Shown in pieces: positions 11,872 to 22,745 of a stretch of 64,000 bases of DNA (position 1 is the stretch's first letter; each line of letters starts with the position of its first letter). The notes under the pieces were generated by a model that saw only the letters and a list, made by a program, of their open reading frames with translations, had not been told where the DNA came from and searched no databases. The translations under genes and the position numbers were made by a program. Origin of the DNA: Clostridiales bacterium (GTDB lineage Bacteria; Bacillota; Clostridia; Christensenellales; Borkfalkiaceae); NCBI GenBank assembly GCA_015069285.1, contig SVIX01000003.1, positions 1 to 64,000 on the forward strand, written 5' to 3'.

Positions 11872-11889
11872 AAAAAGAAGGAAGAAAAG

Positions 11890-14175
11890 ATGGAGATATT
11901 TAAAAGCGCGAATTGGATTACTTGCGCATTGGCAAACGAAGGTTCGGCGATAGCTTTTTATCGTAATTTGTCCTTTTCAGGAAAGGTTAAAATGGCGGAT
12001 TTATACGTATCCGCCGTCGGCGTATACGATTTGTTTATCAATGGAAAAAAGATAGACGAAAACTATATGAAACCGGGGTTTACGAGCTATAAAAACCGTT
12101 TACAGTATCAGCATTTTTCCGTGGCCGAGCATTTGAACGGAAACGCCGAAATTCGCATAGAGGCAGGAGCGGGTTGGGCGGTAGGTCATCATATGCATCA
12201 AATAAACGGCGTATCGCCGAAAAACCTGTTTTCCAAAGAAATTGCCGTTATTGCTACGCTTACGGGCGAATACGAAGACGGCAGAACGTTCGTTTTTCAA
12301 ACGGACGGGGATTGGAACGCGCGTTCGACGGAGGTGCTTTTCTCGGATATATACGAAGGTGAAACGGTAGATTTTACTAAGCCCGTCGTAGAGTACGGAA
12401 AGGCGCAAATCACGCAAATACAAACCAATCTCGTCGCGCAAATCGGGGAGGGCGTAGTGGAAAACGAACGCCTTACTCCGATAGCGGTTATTACCACGCC
12501 CAAAGGAGAAACGGTTCTTGATTTCGGACAAAACTTAACGGGCGTCGTGGAAATGGTCGTCAAAGGGAAGGAAGGGGATAAAATTTCCTTTTCCTGCGCG
12601 GAAGTTTTGGATAAGGACGGGAATTTTTATAACGACAATTACCGTTCGGCAAAAAATCAAATGACGTACGTAGTAGACGGAAATTTGCGTACGTTAAAGC
12701 CTAAATTCAGCTTTCAAGGTTTTCGCTATATTCGTTTGGACGAAAAACCTGAAGATTTTTTTGAAAAACTGCAAAGCGTTTGCGCGATTGTATTGCATAC
12801 GAAAATGAAACGTACGGGATACTTTGTCTGCGGAAACGAAAAGATAAATCAATTATACCACAATATCATTTGGGGTCAAAAAAGCAATTATTTGGATATC
12901 CCCACCGATTGTCCGCAACGGGACGAACGGCTTGGCTGGACGGGCGACGCGCAGGTATTTTGTCGTACGGCGTCCTATAATTTCGACGTGCGGAATTTCT
13001 TTAAAAAATGGCTTGGCGACGTTCGTCTTGAACAAACGGAAGACGGAGAAGTCCTCGGCGTCGTTCCGCAGTTAATCGACCGTAAATTATTTTCCACGCG
13101 TATAAGCGCGGGTTGGGGGGATTGTATTACGATAATTCCCTACGAGTTATACCGCGTATACGGGGATAAATCGTTTTTGTCGGAAAATTTCGACGCGATG
13201 CAAAAATGGGTGGAATATATCCGTCGTACGGGCGATAATGAATATTTATGGCTTACGGGTTACCATTACGGCGATTGGCTCGCAATGGACGAGGGAATGG
13301 AAGACTCGTACGTGGGCGCAACGTCTAACGATTTGGTTGCCTCCGCCTTTTACGCGTACTCGGTGGAATTGTTGGTGAAAGCAGGGAAAGCGTTAGGCAA
13401 AGATATGCGCGAATACGAGCAATTACGTCAAAATATTAAAAAGGAATTTTGCGCGTACTTTATGCCCGAGGGCGAACTTTTAGAAGAGTATCCTTACACG
13501 GAAAAAATTCCTAAAGGGAAAAAATCGGGGTGTGACGCGGTGAGAAAGGGCTTAACGCAAACTGCGGTGACGCTGATATTACAATTCGCGCTTTATAAAG
13601 ACGAAACGCAAAAAACGGCGCTTGCGAAAAAATTGGACGAACTTATCGAGGCGAACGGCGGTAAAATGACGACGGGATTTTTAGGTACGCCCTATCTTTT
13701 ACACGCTTTGACGGAAACGGGTTACGTTAAACGCGCGTACGACGTCTTTTTCCGTGAAGACAATCCGTCTTGGCTGTATTCGGTCAATCACGGCGCAACG
13801 ACGATGTGGGAGCATTGGAACGGCATAAAAGAGGACGGGTCGTTTTGGAGTACGGATATGAATTCGTTCAATCACTACGCGTACGGCGCGGTAGGCGATT
13901 GGATGTACGAAACCGTTGCGGGGATAAAGATAAAAGAGGGAGGAGAAGGTTTTGAAAAAATTTATCTCGCGCCCCATCCCGATAAACGGCTTGGTTTCGT
14001 CGATTGTTCGATTGATAGCGTAAAGGGCAAAATCGAAAGCAAGTGGCGTTATATAGACGACGGTATAAAATTTGAATTTAACGTACCTTACGGGGTAGAC
14101 GCGGAAATCCGTTTGCCTGACGGACAAAGTGAACGGGTAACGGGTGGAAACTATACGTATTTTGTGAAAAATTAA
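11890..14175 (+). CDS. alpha-L-rhamnosidase-like glycoside hydrolase (GH78)
   Basis: start moved to ATG 11890 after AAGGAAGAAAAG; DIPTDCPQRDERLGWTGDAQVFCRTASYN and MWEHWNG motifs of bacterial alpha-L-rhamnosidases. Confidence 0.88.
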   Translation: MEIFKSANWITCALANEGSAIAFYRNLSFSGKVKMADLYVSAVGVYDLFINGKKIDENYMKPGFTSYKNRLQYQHFSVAEHLNGNAEIRIEAGAGWAVGHHMHQINGVSPKNLFSKEIAVIATLTGEYEDGRTFVFQTDGDWNARSTEVLFSDIYEGETVDFTKPVVEYGKAQITQIQTNLVAQIGEGVVENERLTPIAVITTPKGETVLDFGQNLTGVVEMVVKGKEGDKISFSCAEVLDKDGNFYNDNYRSAKNQMTYVVDGNLRTLKPKFSFQGFRYIRLDEKPEDFFEKLQSVCAIVLHTKMKRTGYFVCGNEKINQLYHNIIWGQKSNYLDIPTDCPQRDERLGWTGDAQVFCRTASYNFDVRNFFKKWLGDVRLEQTEDGEVLGVVPQLIDRKLFSTRISAGWGDCITIIPYELYRVYGDKSFLSENFDAMQKWVEYIRRTGDNEYLWLTGYHYGDWLAMDEGMEDSYVGATSNDLVASAFYAYSVELLVKAGKALGKDMREYEQLRQNIKKEFCAYFMPEGELLEEYPYTEKIPKGKKSGCDAVRKGLTQTAVTLILQFALYKDETQKTALAKKLDELIEANGGKMTTGFLGTPYLLHALTETGYVKRAYDVFFREDNPSWLYSVNHGATTMWEHWNGIKEDGSFWSTDMNSFNHYAYGAVGDWMYETVAGIKIKEGGEGFEKIYLAPHPDKRLGFVDCSIDSVKGKIESKWRYIDDGIKFEFNVPYGVDAEIRLPDGQSERVTGGNYTYFVKN

Positions 14176-14190
14176 AAGGAAGAAAGTATT

Positions 14191-15456
14191 ATGGGAATGA
14201 CAATGACGCAAAAAATTCTTGCAAAACACGCAGGATTGGAAAAGGTCGAGGCAGGACAACTCGTACTTGTTAATTTGGATAGAGTATTGGGCAACGATAT
14301 TACCTCGCCCGTAGCGATAAAAGAATTTGAGCGTATCGGCGCGAAAAAGGTGTTCGATAAAGAAAAAGTAACGATGGTAATGGACCATTTTGCGCCCAAT
14401 AAAGATATAAAAGCGGCGACGCAATGTAAAATGTGTCGCGATTTTTGCGACGAACATCAAGTTACGCATTTTTACGACGTGGGCAGAATGGGTATAGAGC
14501 ACGCGCTCTTACCCGAAAAAGGCTTGGTGTTACCGGGCGACGTCGTTATCGGCGCGGACTCGCATACTTGCACGTACGGCGCGCTCGGCGCGTTTTCGAC
14601 GGGCGTAGGGTCGACGGATATGGCTTGCGGAATGGCGACGGGCAAGGCTTGGTTTAAAGTGCCGTCGGCGTTGAAGTTCACGCTGAAAGGTAAGTTAAAT
14701 AAATACGTATCCGGGAAAGACGTGATTTTGCATATTATCGGTAAAATCGGCGTGGACGGCGCGTTGTATAAATCTATGGAATTCGTTGGCGAGGGCGTTC
14801 AATCGCTCACCGTTTACGATAGACTTACTATTTCTAATATGGCGATAGAGGCAGGCGCGAAAAACGGTATTTTCGAGGTGGACGAGCAAACGGTGGCGTA
14901 CGTCAAAGAGCGTTCGGATAGAGAATTTACAATTTATCAAGCGGACGCGGACGCCGTATACGACGAAACGTACGAAATTGATTTAAGTCAAATCAAACCG
15001 ACGGTGGCGTTCCCGCATTTGCCCGAAAACACGAGAACCTTTGATGAAATCGGGGAAATTGCAATCGACCAAGTCGTGATTGGGTCTTGCACCAACGGGC
15101 ATTATAAAGATTTAGCCGAGGCGGCGGAAATTTTTAAAGGAAGAAAGGTAGCAAAGCGCGTCCGCGCGATTATCATTCCTGCGACGCAGGATATTTATCT
15201 TAAAGCGGTGGAAAACGGGCTTGTGAAAATTTTCATCGAGGCAGGCTGTATCGTATCCACGCCCACTTGCGGACCTTGTTTAGGCGGATATATGGGTATT
15301 TTAGCGTCCGGCGAACGGGCGGTTGCGACGACGAACAGAAACTTCGTCGGGCGTATGGGACACGTGGATAGCGAAGTGTATCTTGCTTCGCCTGCGGTGG
15401 CGGCGGCGAGCGCGATTTTAGGAAAAATCGCGCAACCTACGGAGGTGATAAAATGA
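14191..15456 (+). CDS. leuC: 3-isopropylmalate dehydratase large subunit
   Basis: 421 aa aconitase-family; [37 protein letters not shown]. Confidence 0.95.
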   Translation: MGMTMTQKILAKHAGLEKVEAGQLVLVNLDRVLGNDITSPVAIKEFERIGAKKVFDKEKVTMVMDHFAPNKDIKAATQCKMCRDFCDEHQVTHFYDVGRMGIEHALLPEKGLVLPGDVVIGADSHTCTYGALGAFSTGVGSTDMACGMATGKAWFKVPSALKFTLKGKLNKYVSGKDVILHIIGKIGVDGALYKSMEFVGEGVQSLTVYDRLTISNMAIEAGAKNGIFEVDEQTVAYVKERSDREFTIYQADADAVYDETYEIDLSQIKPTVAFPHLPENTRTFDEIGEIAIDQVVIGSCTNGHYKDLAEAAEIFKGRKVAKRVRAIIIPATQDIYLKAVENGLVKIFIEAGCIVSTPTCGPCLGGYMGILASGERAVATTNRNFVGRMGHVDSEVYLASPAVAAASAILGKIAQPTEVIK

Positions 15457-15947
15457 TTTTTAACGGAAAAGTGATTAAATACGGCGATAACGTGGATACG
15501 GACGTTATTATTCCCGCTCGGTATTTGAATACGATTGATAAAAAGGAACTTGCGTCCCATTGTATGGAGGACTTGGACAAAACGTTTATCAAGCGCGTAC
15601 AGGTTGGGGATATTATGGTAGCGGGCTATAACTTCGGTTGCGGTTCTTCGCGTGAACACGCGCCGATAGCCATTAAAGAAAGCGGTATTTCTCTCGTGAT
15701 TGCCAAAAGTTTTGCGCGTATTTTTTACCGCAATTCTATCAATATCGGTTTGGCGATTGTCGAATGTGCCGAAGCGGTGGATAAAATAGAGGAAGGCGAC
15801 GAAATCGAGGCGGATTTGGATAACGGCGTTATCTATAACCGCACGAAAGGGGAAAGTTATCAAACGCAACCTTTCCCTGCGTTCATTCAAAATATTATCG
15901 TCAACGGCGGTTTGATAGCCTCTATCCAGAAAGGCGAAATAAAATAA
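15453..15947 (+). CDS. leuD: 3-isopropylmalate dehydratase small subunit
   Basis: 164 aa; [32 protein letters not shown]; 4-nt overlap with leuC. Confidence 0.95.
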   Translation: MIFNGKVIKYGDNVDTDVIIPARYLNTIDKKELASHCMEDLDKTFIKRVQVGDIMVAGYNFGCGSSREHAPIAIKESGISLVIAKSFARIFYRNSINIGLAIVECAEAVDKIEEGDEIEADLDNGVIYNRTKGESYQTQPFPAFIQNIIVNGGLIASIQKGEIK

Positions 15948-15960
15948 GAGGTAGAAAAAA

Positions 15961-17037
15961 ATGATAAAAAAATACGATATAGCCTTACTTCGTGGCGACG
16001 GGATTGGACCTGAAATCGTCGATAGCGCCGTACGCGTTTTGGAGGCGGTGGGTGAAAAATACAATCTTGCGTTTACCTTTACTCCATACCTTATCGGCGG
16101 TTCGGCGATTGACGCGGTGGGCGAACCGTTGCCCAAGGAAACGGTGGAGGGTTGCTTAAACGCCGATTCGGTATTACTCGGCGCGGTAGGCGGTCCGAAA
16201 TGGGATTCTTTGCCTGGACATTTACGCCCGGAAAAAGCGCTTTTAGGGATTCGCTCGGCGATGGAATTGTTTACCAATCTCCGCCCTGCTAAGTTATACC
16301 CTGCGTTAAAGGGTGAATGTCCTTTGCGCGCGGATATCGTAGAGAACGGTTTTGATATTATGATTGTGCGCGAACTTACGGGCGGTATCTATTTCGGTGA
16401 ACGGGGATATCGCGAAGGAAAGTACGGTCAAGAAGCGTTTGATACGGAAAGTTATAGCGAAATGGAAATTGAACGGATTGCGCGCGTAGCCTTTGAAACG
16501 GCGAGAAAACGCCGTAAAAAGTTGACGAGCATCGACAAAGCCAACGTTTTGGAAACTTCCCGTTTATGGCGGAAAATCGTGCACGAAATTGCTAAGGAAT
16601 ACCCCGACGTGGAAGTAAACGATATGCTCGTAGACAACGCGGCGATGCAACTCGTGAGAAACCCGTCGCAATTCGACGTTATCGTTACGAGCAATATGTT
16701 CGGGGATATACTCTCCGACGAAGCGTCGCAAATTACGGGGTCTATCGGTATGTTGCCCTCGGCGTCGCTTGGGAATACTTCGCGCGGATTGTACGAACCT
16801 ATCCACGGCTCTGCGCCCGATATAGCGGGGCAAAACAAAGCGAACCCGATTGCGACTATTTTATCGGCGTCGATGATGTTATTGTACGCCTTCAACGAAA
16901 AGGAAGCGAGCGACGCAATCGTATCGGCGGTGGATAAAGCGTTGAACGAAGGTTTGCGTACGGCGGATTTGGCGCGAGGGGATACGGTTGCTTTGACGAC
17001 CTCGCAAATGACGGACGAAATTATCAAACGGTTATAA
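15961..17037 (+). CDS. leuB: 3-isopropylmalate dehydrogenase
   Basis: 358 aa; [46 protein letters not shown]. Confidence 0.95.
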   Translation: MIKKYDIALLRGDGIGPEIVDSAVRVLEAVGEKYNLAFTFTPYLIGGSAIDAVGEPLPKETVEGCLNADSVLLGAVGGPKWDSLPGHLRPEKALLGIRSAMELFTNLRPAKLYPALKGECPLRADIVENGFDIMIVRELTGGIYFGERGYREGKYGQEAFDTESYSEMEIERIARVAFETARKRRKKLTSIDKANVLETSRLWRKIVHEIAKEYPDVEVNDMLVDNAAMQLVRNPSQFDVIVTSNMFGDILSDEASQITGSIGMLPSASLGNTSRGLYEPIHGSAPDIAGQNKANPIATILSASMMLLYAFNEKEASDAIVSAVDKALNEGLRTADLARGDTVALTTSQMTDEIIKRL

Positions 17038-18227
17038 TGGGTATGAAAGACGGTAAACTTGAAAAATTATACGAAAGGCTTTGTCTTACGAGCGTTTTTA
17101 TCGGCGTAACGGAAAAACCGCTCTATAAAGCCTTTTCGGCGTATATAAACGCAGGCGACGGCTACGAAAAAAGAAAGGCGTACGCCTCTTTCGTCGCGCG
17201 CGTATATCAAAACGGCGGAAATCTCTTTGCTTGCGTGCAGAAAGAAATATTCGAAGACGAAAACGCGTATATCAAAGCGGTGGCGCATAAAAAGACGACG
17301 CCTGCTTGCGTGGAGCAATCGGTAAAACGCGAGCTGTCCGCGTTTTCTGCGTTCGCCTCGCTAACCGTCAAAGACTTTGCGGAAGATTTAGGAGTTTTAG
17401 AAGAAGAACTGCCCTCTTTCGACAGTTTTGACGACGATTTATACGAGCGTTATCAAGCCCGCTTGCGCGGAATTGATAAATACGGGTACGGTATTTTCTC
17501 CTCTCAAGGTATGTTCCGTCTTTCCGACGATAAACAAATAGAACCAATCGTAAGCGCGGATAAAATCGGAATGGATAATTTTATCGGCTACGAAGACGAG
17601 CGCGCTAAGGTGGTGGCGAATACCAAAGCGTTCGTAGAGGGAAGACCTGCCGCGAATACCCTTCTTTGCGGGGACGCGGGTACGGGAAAATCCTCCACCG
17701 TCAAAGCGGTGGCAAACGCCTTTTTCGATAAGGGCGTACGCTTGATAGAACTGCGCAAAGATCAGCTTGCGCTTTTACCGCTCGTAATGGGAAAAATTAG
17801 CGGGAATCCGCTTAAATTTATCATTTTTATCGACGATTTGTCCTTTAATCAAAACGACGATAATTTCAGTATGTTGAAGGCGGCGTTGGAGGGCTCGGCA
17901 AGCGCGAAAGCGGAAAACGCCGTTATTTACGCGACGAGCAACCGTCGGCATATCGTTAAAGAGAGTTTTGCCGACAGAGAGGGCGACGACGTGCATATCA
18001 ACGATACCTTGCAAGAAACGCTTTCCCTTTCCGAACGGTTTGGCTTGGTCGTATCCTTCTCCAAACCGAGCAAAGCGTTGTACTTAGAAATCGTCAAGCA
18101 ATTAGCGGAAAAATACGGCGTAAAAACGGACGAAACGCAGTTGTTTATACAGGCGGAAGCCTTCGCTTTAAAAAAGGGTAGCCGTTCGGCGCGTTGCGCG
18201 GAGCAGTTTATCGACAGTTTATTATAA
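17037..18227 (+). CDS. DUF815-type AAA ATP-binding protein
   Basis: 396 aa; Walker A LLCGDAGTGKSSTVKAVAN, Walker B KFIIFIDDLSF, YATSNRRHIVKE; overlaps the leuB stop. Confidence 0.85.
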   Translation: MGMKDGKLEKLYERLCLTSVFIGVTEKPLYKAFSAYINAGDGYEKRKAYASFVARVYQNGGNLFACVQKEIFEDENAYIKAVAHKKTTPACVEQSVKRELSAFSAFASLTVKDFAEDLGVLEEELPSFDSFDDDLYERYQARLRGIDKYGYGIFSSQGMFRLSDDKQIEPIVSADKIGMDNFIGYEDERAKVVANTKAFVEGRPAANTLLCGDAGTGKSSTVKAVANAFFDKGVRLIELRKDQLALLPLVMGKISGNPLKFIIFIDDLSFNQNDDNFSMLKAALEGSASAKAENAVIYATSNRRHIVKESFADREGDDVHINDTLQETLSLSERFGLVVSFSKPSKALYLEIVKQLAEKYGVKTDETQLFIQAEAFALKKGSRSARCAEQFIDSLL

Positions 18228-18250
18228 CGAAACAGGAGGAAGAAAAAATT

Positions 18251-19444
18251 ATGCTTACCATAGAAAACGTATACCGTGCTAGCCAAGCGCTCAAAGGCGT
18301 CGCGCGCAAAACGGACGTGTTATACGCGCCGAAATTGGCGGAAGGCGTGGATTTATATTTAAAGACGGAAAACCTGCAAGTGACGGGTTCGTTTAAGGTG
18401 CGCGGAGCGTACTATAAAATGTCGAGGCTTTCCGAAGCGGAAAAGGCGCGCGGTGTTATCGCTTGTTCCGCGGGCAATCACGCGCAAGGCGTTGCGCTTG
18501 CGGCGCAAAAGAACGGTATTAAAGCGGTGATTTGCTTGCCCGACGGCGCGCCGATATCCAAAGTGGAGGCGACCAAAAGCTACGGCGCGGAAGTGTGTTT
18601 GGTAAAAGGCGTGTACGACGACGCTTACCAAAAAGCGTTACAACTCCGCGATGAAAAGGGATATACCTTTTTGCACCCCTTTAACGACGAGGACGTTATC
18701 GCAGGTCAAGGTACGATTGCCTTAGAACTCGCCGAGCAAATCCCCGATTTAGACGCCGTACTCGTGCCTATCGGAGGCGGTGGTTTAATTTCGGGCATAG
18801 CGTATACGATAAAAACGCTCAATCCCCACGTAAAAGTCTACGGCGTGCAAGCGTCGGGCGCGCCGTCCATGAAAAATTCCGTGGAGAACGGCGAAATTCA
18901 AACGCTTGCAGGCGTTTCGACGATTGCCGACGGTATCGCCGTGAAACAACCGGGGGATTTGACTTTCGAGCTTTGCAATAAATACGTAGACGAAATCGTG
19001 ACGGTAACGGACGACGAAATATCCGCGGCGATTTTAGCGCTTATGGAAAAACATAAACTCGTCACCGAAGGCGCGGGCGCAGTACCCGTTGCGGCGGCGA
19101 TGTTTAATAAAGTGGATTTAAAAGGCAAAAAAGCGGTGTGCGTGCTTTCGGGCGGGAATATCGACGTTACCATTCTTTCCCGAGTAATTAAACGCGGACT
19201 TTTAATGTCGGGCAGAAGTTGTCAACTGATGATAGAATTGATGGACAAGCCCGGACAATTAGAAGGCGTAGCGAAAGTGATTGCAACGAACGGCGGAAAC
19301 GTAACTTCCGTGTTGCACGAACGCGCGAACGCAGGCTCGGACGTAAACGGCTGTTATTTGCGCATCGAGTTGGAAACGAGAAACTTCGAACATATCGCGC
19401 AAATCCGCAAAGCTTTGACGGAATCGGGATTTAAATTGATATAA
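18251..19444 (+). CDS. ilvA: threonine ammonia-lyase (threonine dehydratase)
   Basis: start moved to ATG 18251; TGSFKVRGAYYKM, ACSAGNHAQGVA, GGGGLISGIA, C-terminal ACT-like domain. Confidence 0.93.
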   Translation: MLTIENVYRASQALKGVARKTDVLYAPKLAEGVDLYLKTENLQVTGSFKVRGAYYKMSRLSEAEKARGVIACSAGNHAQGVALAAQKNGIKAVICLPDGAPISKVEATKSYGAEVCLVKGVYDDAYQKALQLRDEKGYTFLHPFNDEDVIAGQGTIALELAEQIPDLDAVLVPIGGGGLISGIAYTIKTLNPHVKVYGVQASGAPSMKNSVENGEIQTLAGVSTIADGIAVKQPGDLTFELCNKYVDEIVTVTDDEISAAILALMEKHKLVTEGAGAVPVAAAMFNKVDLKGKKAVCVLSGGNIDVTILSRVIKRGLLMSGRSCQLMIELMDKPGQLEGVAKVIATNGGNVTSVLHERANAGSDVNGCYLRIELETRNFEHIAQIRKALTESGFKLI

Positions 19445-19462
19445 CGTATTGGCGTAAAAAGG

Positions 19463-19496
19463 ACCGTCCGAGCGAAAGGGGCTTCGCTCGGACGGT
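19463..19496. terminator. bidirectional intrinsic terminator between convergent ilvA and rubrerythrin
   Basis: ACCGTCCGAGCGAA-AGGGGC-TTCGCTCGGACGGT perfect 14-bp stem. Confidence 0.85.
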
Positions 19497-19537
19497 TATT
19501 ATATTATATTTTTCCCCTTAAAAAAGGGGTGGAGGTA

Positions 19538-20179
19538 TCAATAGTTTTCCGCTCTTACTTGGAAATAAGCTTGAGGGTGCGCGCAAATCGGGCAAACTTC
19601 AGGAGCGCGTTTGCCAACTACGATATGTCCGCAGTTAGAGCATTGCCATACCGCGTCGCCGTCCTTGGAGAATACCAAATCGCCTTTTACGTTTGCAAGC
19701 AATTTTCTATATCTTTCTTCGTGTTCTTTTTCAATCGCCGCAACGCCTTCGAAAAGGGTAGCAATATCGTCGAACCCTTCTTCGTGAGCAACTTTCGCAA
19801 ATTCCGCGTACATATCCGTCCATTCGTAGTTTTCGCCTTCCGCCGCCTCAAGTAAGTTCTCCGCCGTGGAGGAAATTTCTCCGCCGTTTAAAAGCTTGAA
19901 CCAAATTTTAGCGTGTTCTTGTTCGTTTTTCGCCGTTTCTTCGAAAATGGAAGCGATTTGTACGAATCCTTCCTTTCTTGCTTTGCTTGCGAAATAGGTG
20001 TATTTATTTCTCGCTTGCGATTCGCCTGCAAACGCCGCTTGTAAATTCGCTTCCGTCTTAGAACCTTTCAACGCGGGCTTTTCTTCAAATTTACCGCTTT
20101 GCTTGCATACGGGGCATACTTCAGGCGCTTTATCGCCTTCTGCAATATAGTGACATACCGAACATTCAAATTTTTTCAT
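19538..20179 (-). CDS. rbr: rubrerythrin
   Basis: 213 aa; ferritin-like [13 protein letters not shown]... plus rubredoxin-type CxxC pairs ([10 protein letters not shown]...CPIC) and an N-terminal zinc ribbon. Confidence 0.9.
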   Translation of the reverse strand: MKKFECSVCHYIAEGDKAPEVCPVCKQSGKFEEKPALKGSKTEANLQAAFAGESQARNKYTYFASKARKEGFVQIASIFEETAKNEQEHAKIWFKLLNGGEISSTAENLLEAAEGENYEWTDMYAEFAKVAHEEGFDDIATLFEGVAAIEKEHEERYRKLLANVKGDLVFSKDGDAVWQCSNCGHIVVGKRAPEVCPICAHPQAYFQVRAENY

Positions 20180-20202
20180 AACCTTTTACCTCTTTTTTTA
20201 TT

Positions 20203-20384
20203 GGCTCTGTCACGTCACTTGGTTGATTTTTTACGGAAAAATCCCACGAAATACGGCGTATTTTGCTCGCTTTCGTACAAGTCAAGTACGCGCGCTCACA
20301 AAATATTTGTCTTTCTTGCATTTTTCTCGTAAAAACACAGAAAAATAGATTTTTTGTTAATCAACCATTCTCTGTGACATAGCC
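20203..20384. repeat. MITE-like dispersed repeat, family A, full-length copy 2 (182 bp)
   Basis: about 4 mismatches to 1682-1863; flanked both sides by TTTTTATT (possible target-site duplication in low-complexity sequence). Confidence 0.85.
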
Positions 20385-20637
20385 TTTTTATTTATTTAGA
20401 TTTAGTCTTATTAGGACTAAGTTTCATTAAGTAATTATAGTATAATATAAAAAAAAGGATTTGTCAATAGAAATTATGCAAAAAAATAGAAAAATATTAA
20501 AAAAAAGAAAAGTTTACGAAAAGTTTACGAAAATTTCATATAATTGTAATATAGCAGGGATATACTCGAAGGGAGAGCAAGAAGTTGACAATCGCGAAAA
20601 GAAAGGTTATAATATATAATATAGTAGAGGCGAAAGA

Positions 20638-22221
20638 ATGAGGAAGTTAAGCGATAGAAAGAAAAAGTGGATAGAGCGCACGGCAAAAAACGACCGTAGT
20701 TATAAACTGTTTTTGTATAACAGGTTGTTTATGTTTTTATTGTCGGTGCTTTTACAGCTAATAGGTTACGCGTTGCTTTTGTTGGCGTTTGCGTACGATT
20801 CTTCCTTCGGTTTTTTCGTGCAAGTTACGGTCGGCGTGCTTGCCGTGGTGTTCGTGTTAAGGATAATCAACAAAAACGAACGCGCGTCTTCCAAATTGAG
20901 CTGGATAATTATTATTTTGATATTCCCCGTATTCGGCGTGCCGATGTATTTAATGAACGGTAGCGGTAGACCGACGCGTAGAATGAAAAAACGCATTACG
21001 CAAGCGAAAGCGGAAAACGAAAAACGGCTTGGGAAAACGCTCGTACCGACGCAAACGACGCGCCGTAACGCAATAACGCATTATATAGCGAAAAGCGGTA
21101 ATTATCCTGCTTTTTACGACGGGGAGGTTACTTATTATAAAGCGGGGGAAGAGGTGTTCCCCGTGATGATAGAGGAATTAGAAAAAGCGGAAAAATTTAT
21201 TTTGGTGGAATATTTCATTATCGCGCACGGAAAAATGTGGGAGCAAGTTTTAAAAAGGTTATTGGAAAAAGCTTCGCAAGGCGTGCAGGTGCGTATTATT
21301 TACGACGATTTCGGGTGTATGGTGACTTTACCGCCCCGTTACGACGAATATTTGGAAAGTCTTTCGCCGAATATAAAATGCCTTGCGTTTAATACCGTCG
21401 TGCCTTTATTTGCCGTTCGAATGAACAACCGCGACCACCGTAAAATGCTCGTAATAGACGGCAAGGTGGCGTTTACGGGCGGGGTCAACCTCGCGGACGA
21501 ATATATCGGTGAAAAGAGGCGGTTCGGGTATTGGAAAGACTCCGCCGTTAAAATTACGGGTAACGCGGTGCGTTCCTTTGCGCAGTCCTTCTTTTATATA
21601 TGGAACGCGTTCCGTAAAGATAAAGAGGACGTTTGCGAGTTCGTTGCGCCCGTACGGGAGGGCGAGGATAAGGCGGGGTTGATAATACAGCCTTACGACG
21701 ATTGTCCGTTAGACAATATCAGCGTAGGCGAAACGGTGTACGTCGATACGATAGACCGCGCCGAAAAATACGTTTGGATTTTTACGCCGTATCTGATTTT
21801 GGACGACTATATGCGCGCGTCTTTGTGCCAAGCGTCCCTCCGTGGCGTGGACGTACGAATCGTAACGCCCGCTATTCCCGATAAGAAAACGGTGTACCGT
21901 CTAACGCGCGCCAATTACGAAATTTTGCTAAAAGCGGGCGTAAAAATTTACGAGTATACCCCCGGATTTATCCATTCCAAAAGTATGGTGTGCGACGATG
22001 ATTGCGCGGTGGTGGGAACGATTAATCTCGATTATCGCAGTCTGTACCACCATTTTGAAAACGCCGTGTATTTTTCAGGTTGCGACGCGGTAAACGAGGT
22101 CAAACGCGATTGCGAAGAAACGTTTGCCGTAAGCAAACTTTGTACTTTGGAAAACGTCAAACGCGGAGTCGTCGGACGGCTTATCGATTCCGTTCTTCGC
22201 GTATTCGAAACGCTAATGTGA
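20638..22221 (+). CDS. cls: cardiolipin synthase (phospholipase D family)
   Basis: 527 aa; two HxK motifs (NRDHRKMLVIDGKVAFTGG; FIHSKSMVCDDDCAVVGTINLDYRS), N-terminal TM segments. Confidence 0.92.
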   Translation: MRKLSDRKKKWIERTAKNDRSYKLFLYNRLFMFLLSVLLQLIGYALLLLAFAYDSSFGFFVQVTVGVLAVVFVLRIINKNERASSKLSWIIIILIFPVFGVPMYLMNGSGRPTRRMKKRITQAKAENEKRLGKTLVPTQTTRRNAITHYIAKSGNYPAFYDGEVTYYKAGEEVFPVMIEELEKAEKFILVEYFIIAHGKMWEQVLKRLLEKASQGVQVRIIYDDFGCMVTLPPRYDEYLESLSPNIKCLAFNTVVPLFAVRMNNRDHRKMLVIDGKVAFTGGVNLADEYIGEKRRFGYWKDSAVKITGNAVRSFAQSFFYIWNAFRKDKEDVCEFVAPVREGEDKAGLIIQPYDDCPLDNISVGETVYVDTIDRAEKYVWIFTPYLILDDYMRASLCQASLRGVDVRIVTPAIPDKKTVYRLTRANYEILLKAGVKIYEYTPGFIHSKSMVCDDDCAVVGTINLDYRSLYHHFENAVYFSGCDAVNEVKRDCEETFAVSKLCTLENVKRGVVGRLIDSVLRVFETLM

Positions 22222-22240
22222 GAAAAGAGGTAATAAAAAA

Positions 22241-22573
22241 ATGAGCAAACAAACGAGAAGGGAAAAACGAGAAAAGGAAGCGCGCATTTTGGCGGAAATA
22301 GACGAGGCGATGCAATCCAAACAAACCAATCAAGAGGTGGAAAGTACCCCCGATACCACCCCGACCCCTTCGGTTTACGACGCGACGATGCCGAGCGAAG
22401 TGCATTGTAAAAAATGCAAAACGCTAATGGAAAAGGGCGTTTGTCCTGCCTGCGGATTTAAAATTTACGTGCCGATGAACGCCGAAAAACGCAATAAAAT
22501 CAAATTGATAACGACGATAATAGGGTTCGTGGTGTTTTTCGTAATATTTATCATTTTGCAATATAAAAAATAA
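22241..22573 (+). CDS. small zinc-ribbon membrane protein, function unknown
   Basis: 110 aa; CKKCKTLMEKGVCPACG then a C-terminal TM helix; SD AAAAGAGG. Confidence 0.6.
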   Translation: MSKQTRREKREKEARILAEIDEAMQSKQTNQEVESTPDTTPTPSVYDATMPSEVHCKKCKTLMEKGVCPACGFKIYVPMNAEKRNKIKLITTIIGFVVFFVIFIILQYKK

Positions 22574-22601
22574 TAATAATAAAGATTTGGAAAAAATTGA
22601 G

Positions 22602-22643
22602 AAAAGTCCTCTTGCGCGTTGTTTAATAAGCAAGAGGACTTTT
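22602..22643 (+). terminator. intrinsic terminator
   Basis: AAAAGTCCTCTTGC-GCGTTGTTTAATAA-GCAAGAGGACTTTT. Confidence 0.8.
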
Positions 22644-22709
22644 GTCACAAGAAAAAATGATTATTGTCATAAATTCTTATGATATTTTTTAAAAAATAGG
22701 TGTTGTTTG

Positions 22710-22739
22710 ATTGTTTTTAACGCGTAGGTGTGGTATAAT
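22710..22739 (+). promoter_or_regulatory. putative sigma-A promoter with predicted TSS at the start codon
   Basis: TTGTTT(22711-22716) - 17 bp - TATAAT(22734-22739); ATG begins 7 nt after the -10 end, no SD. Confidence 0.5.
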
Positions 22740-22745
22740 TACGGT

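Noticed and set aside
11815-11889. N-terminal extension of the GH78 protein
   Set aside because: Translates the family A repeat; ATG 11890 with an upstream SD is more likely.
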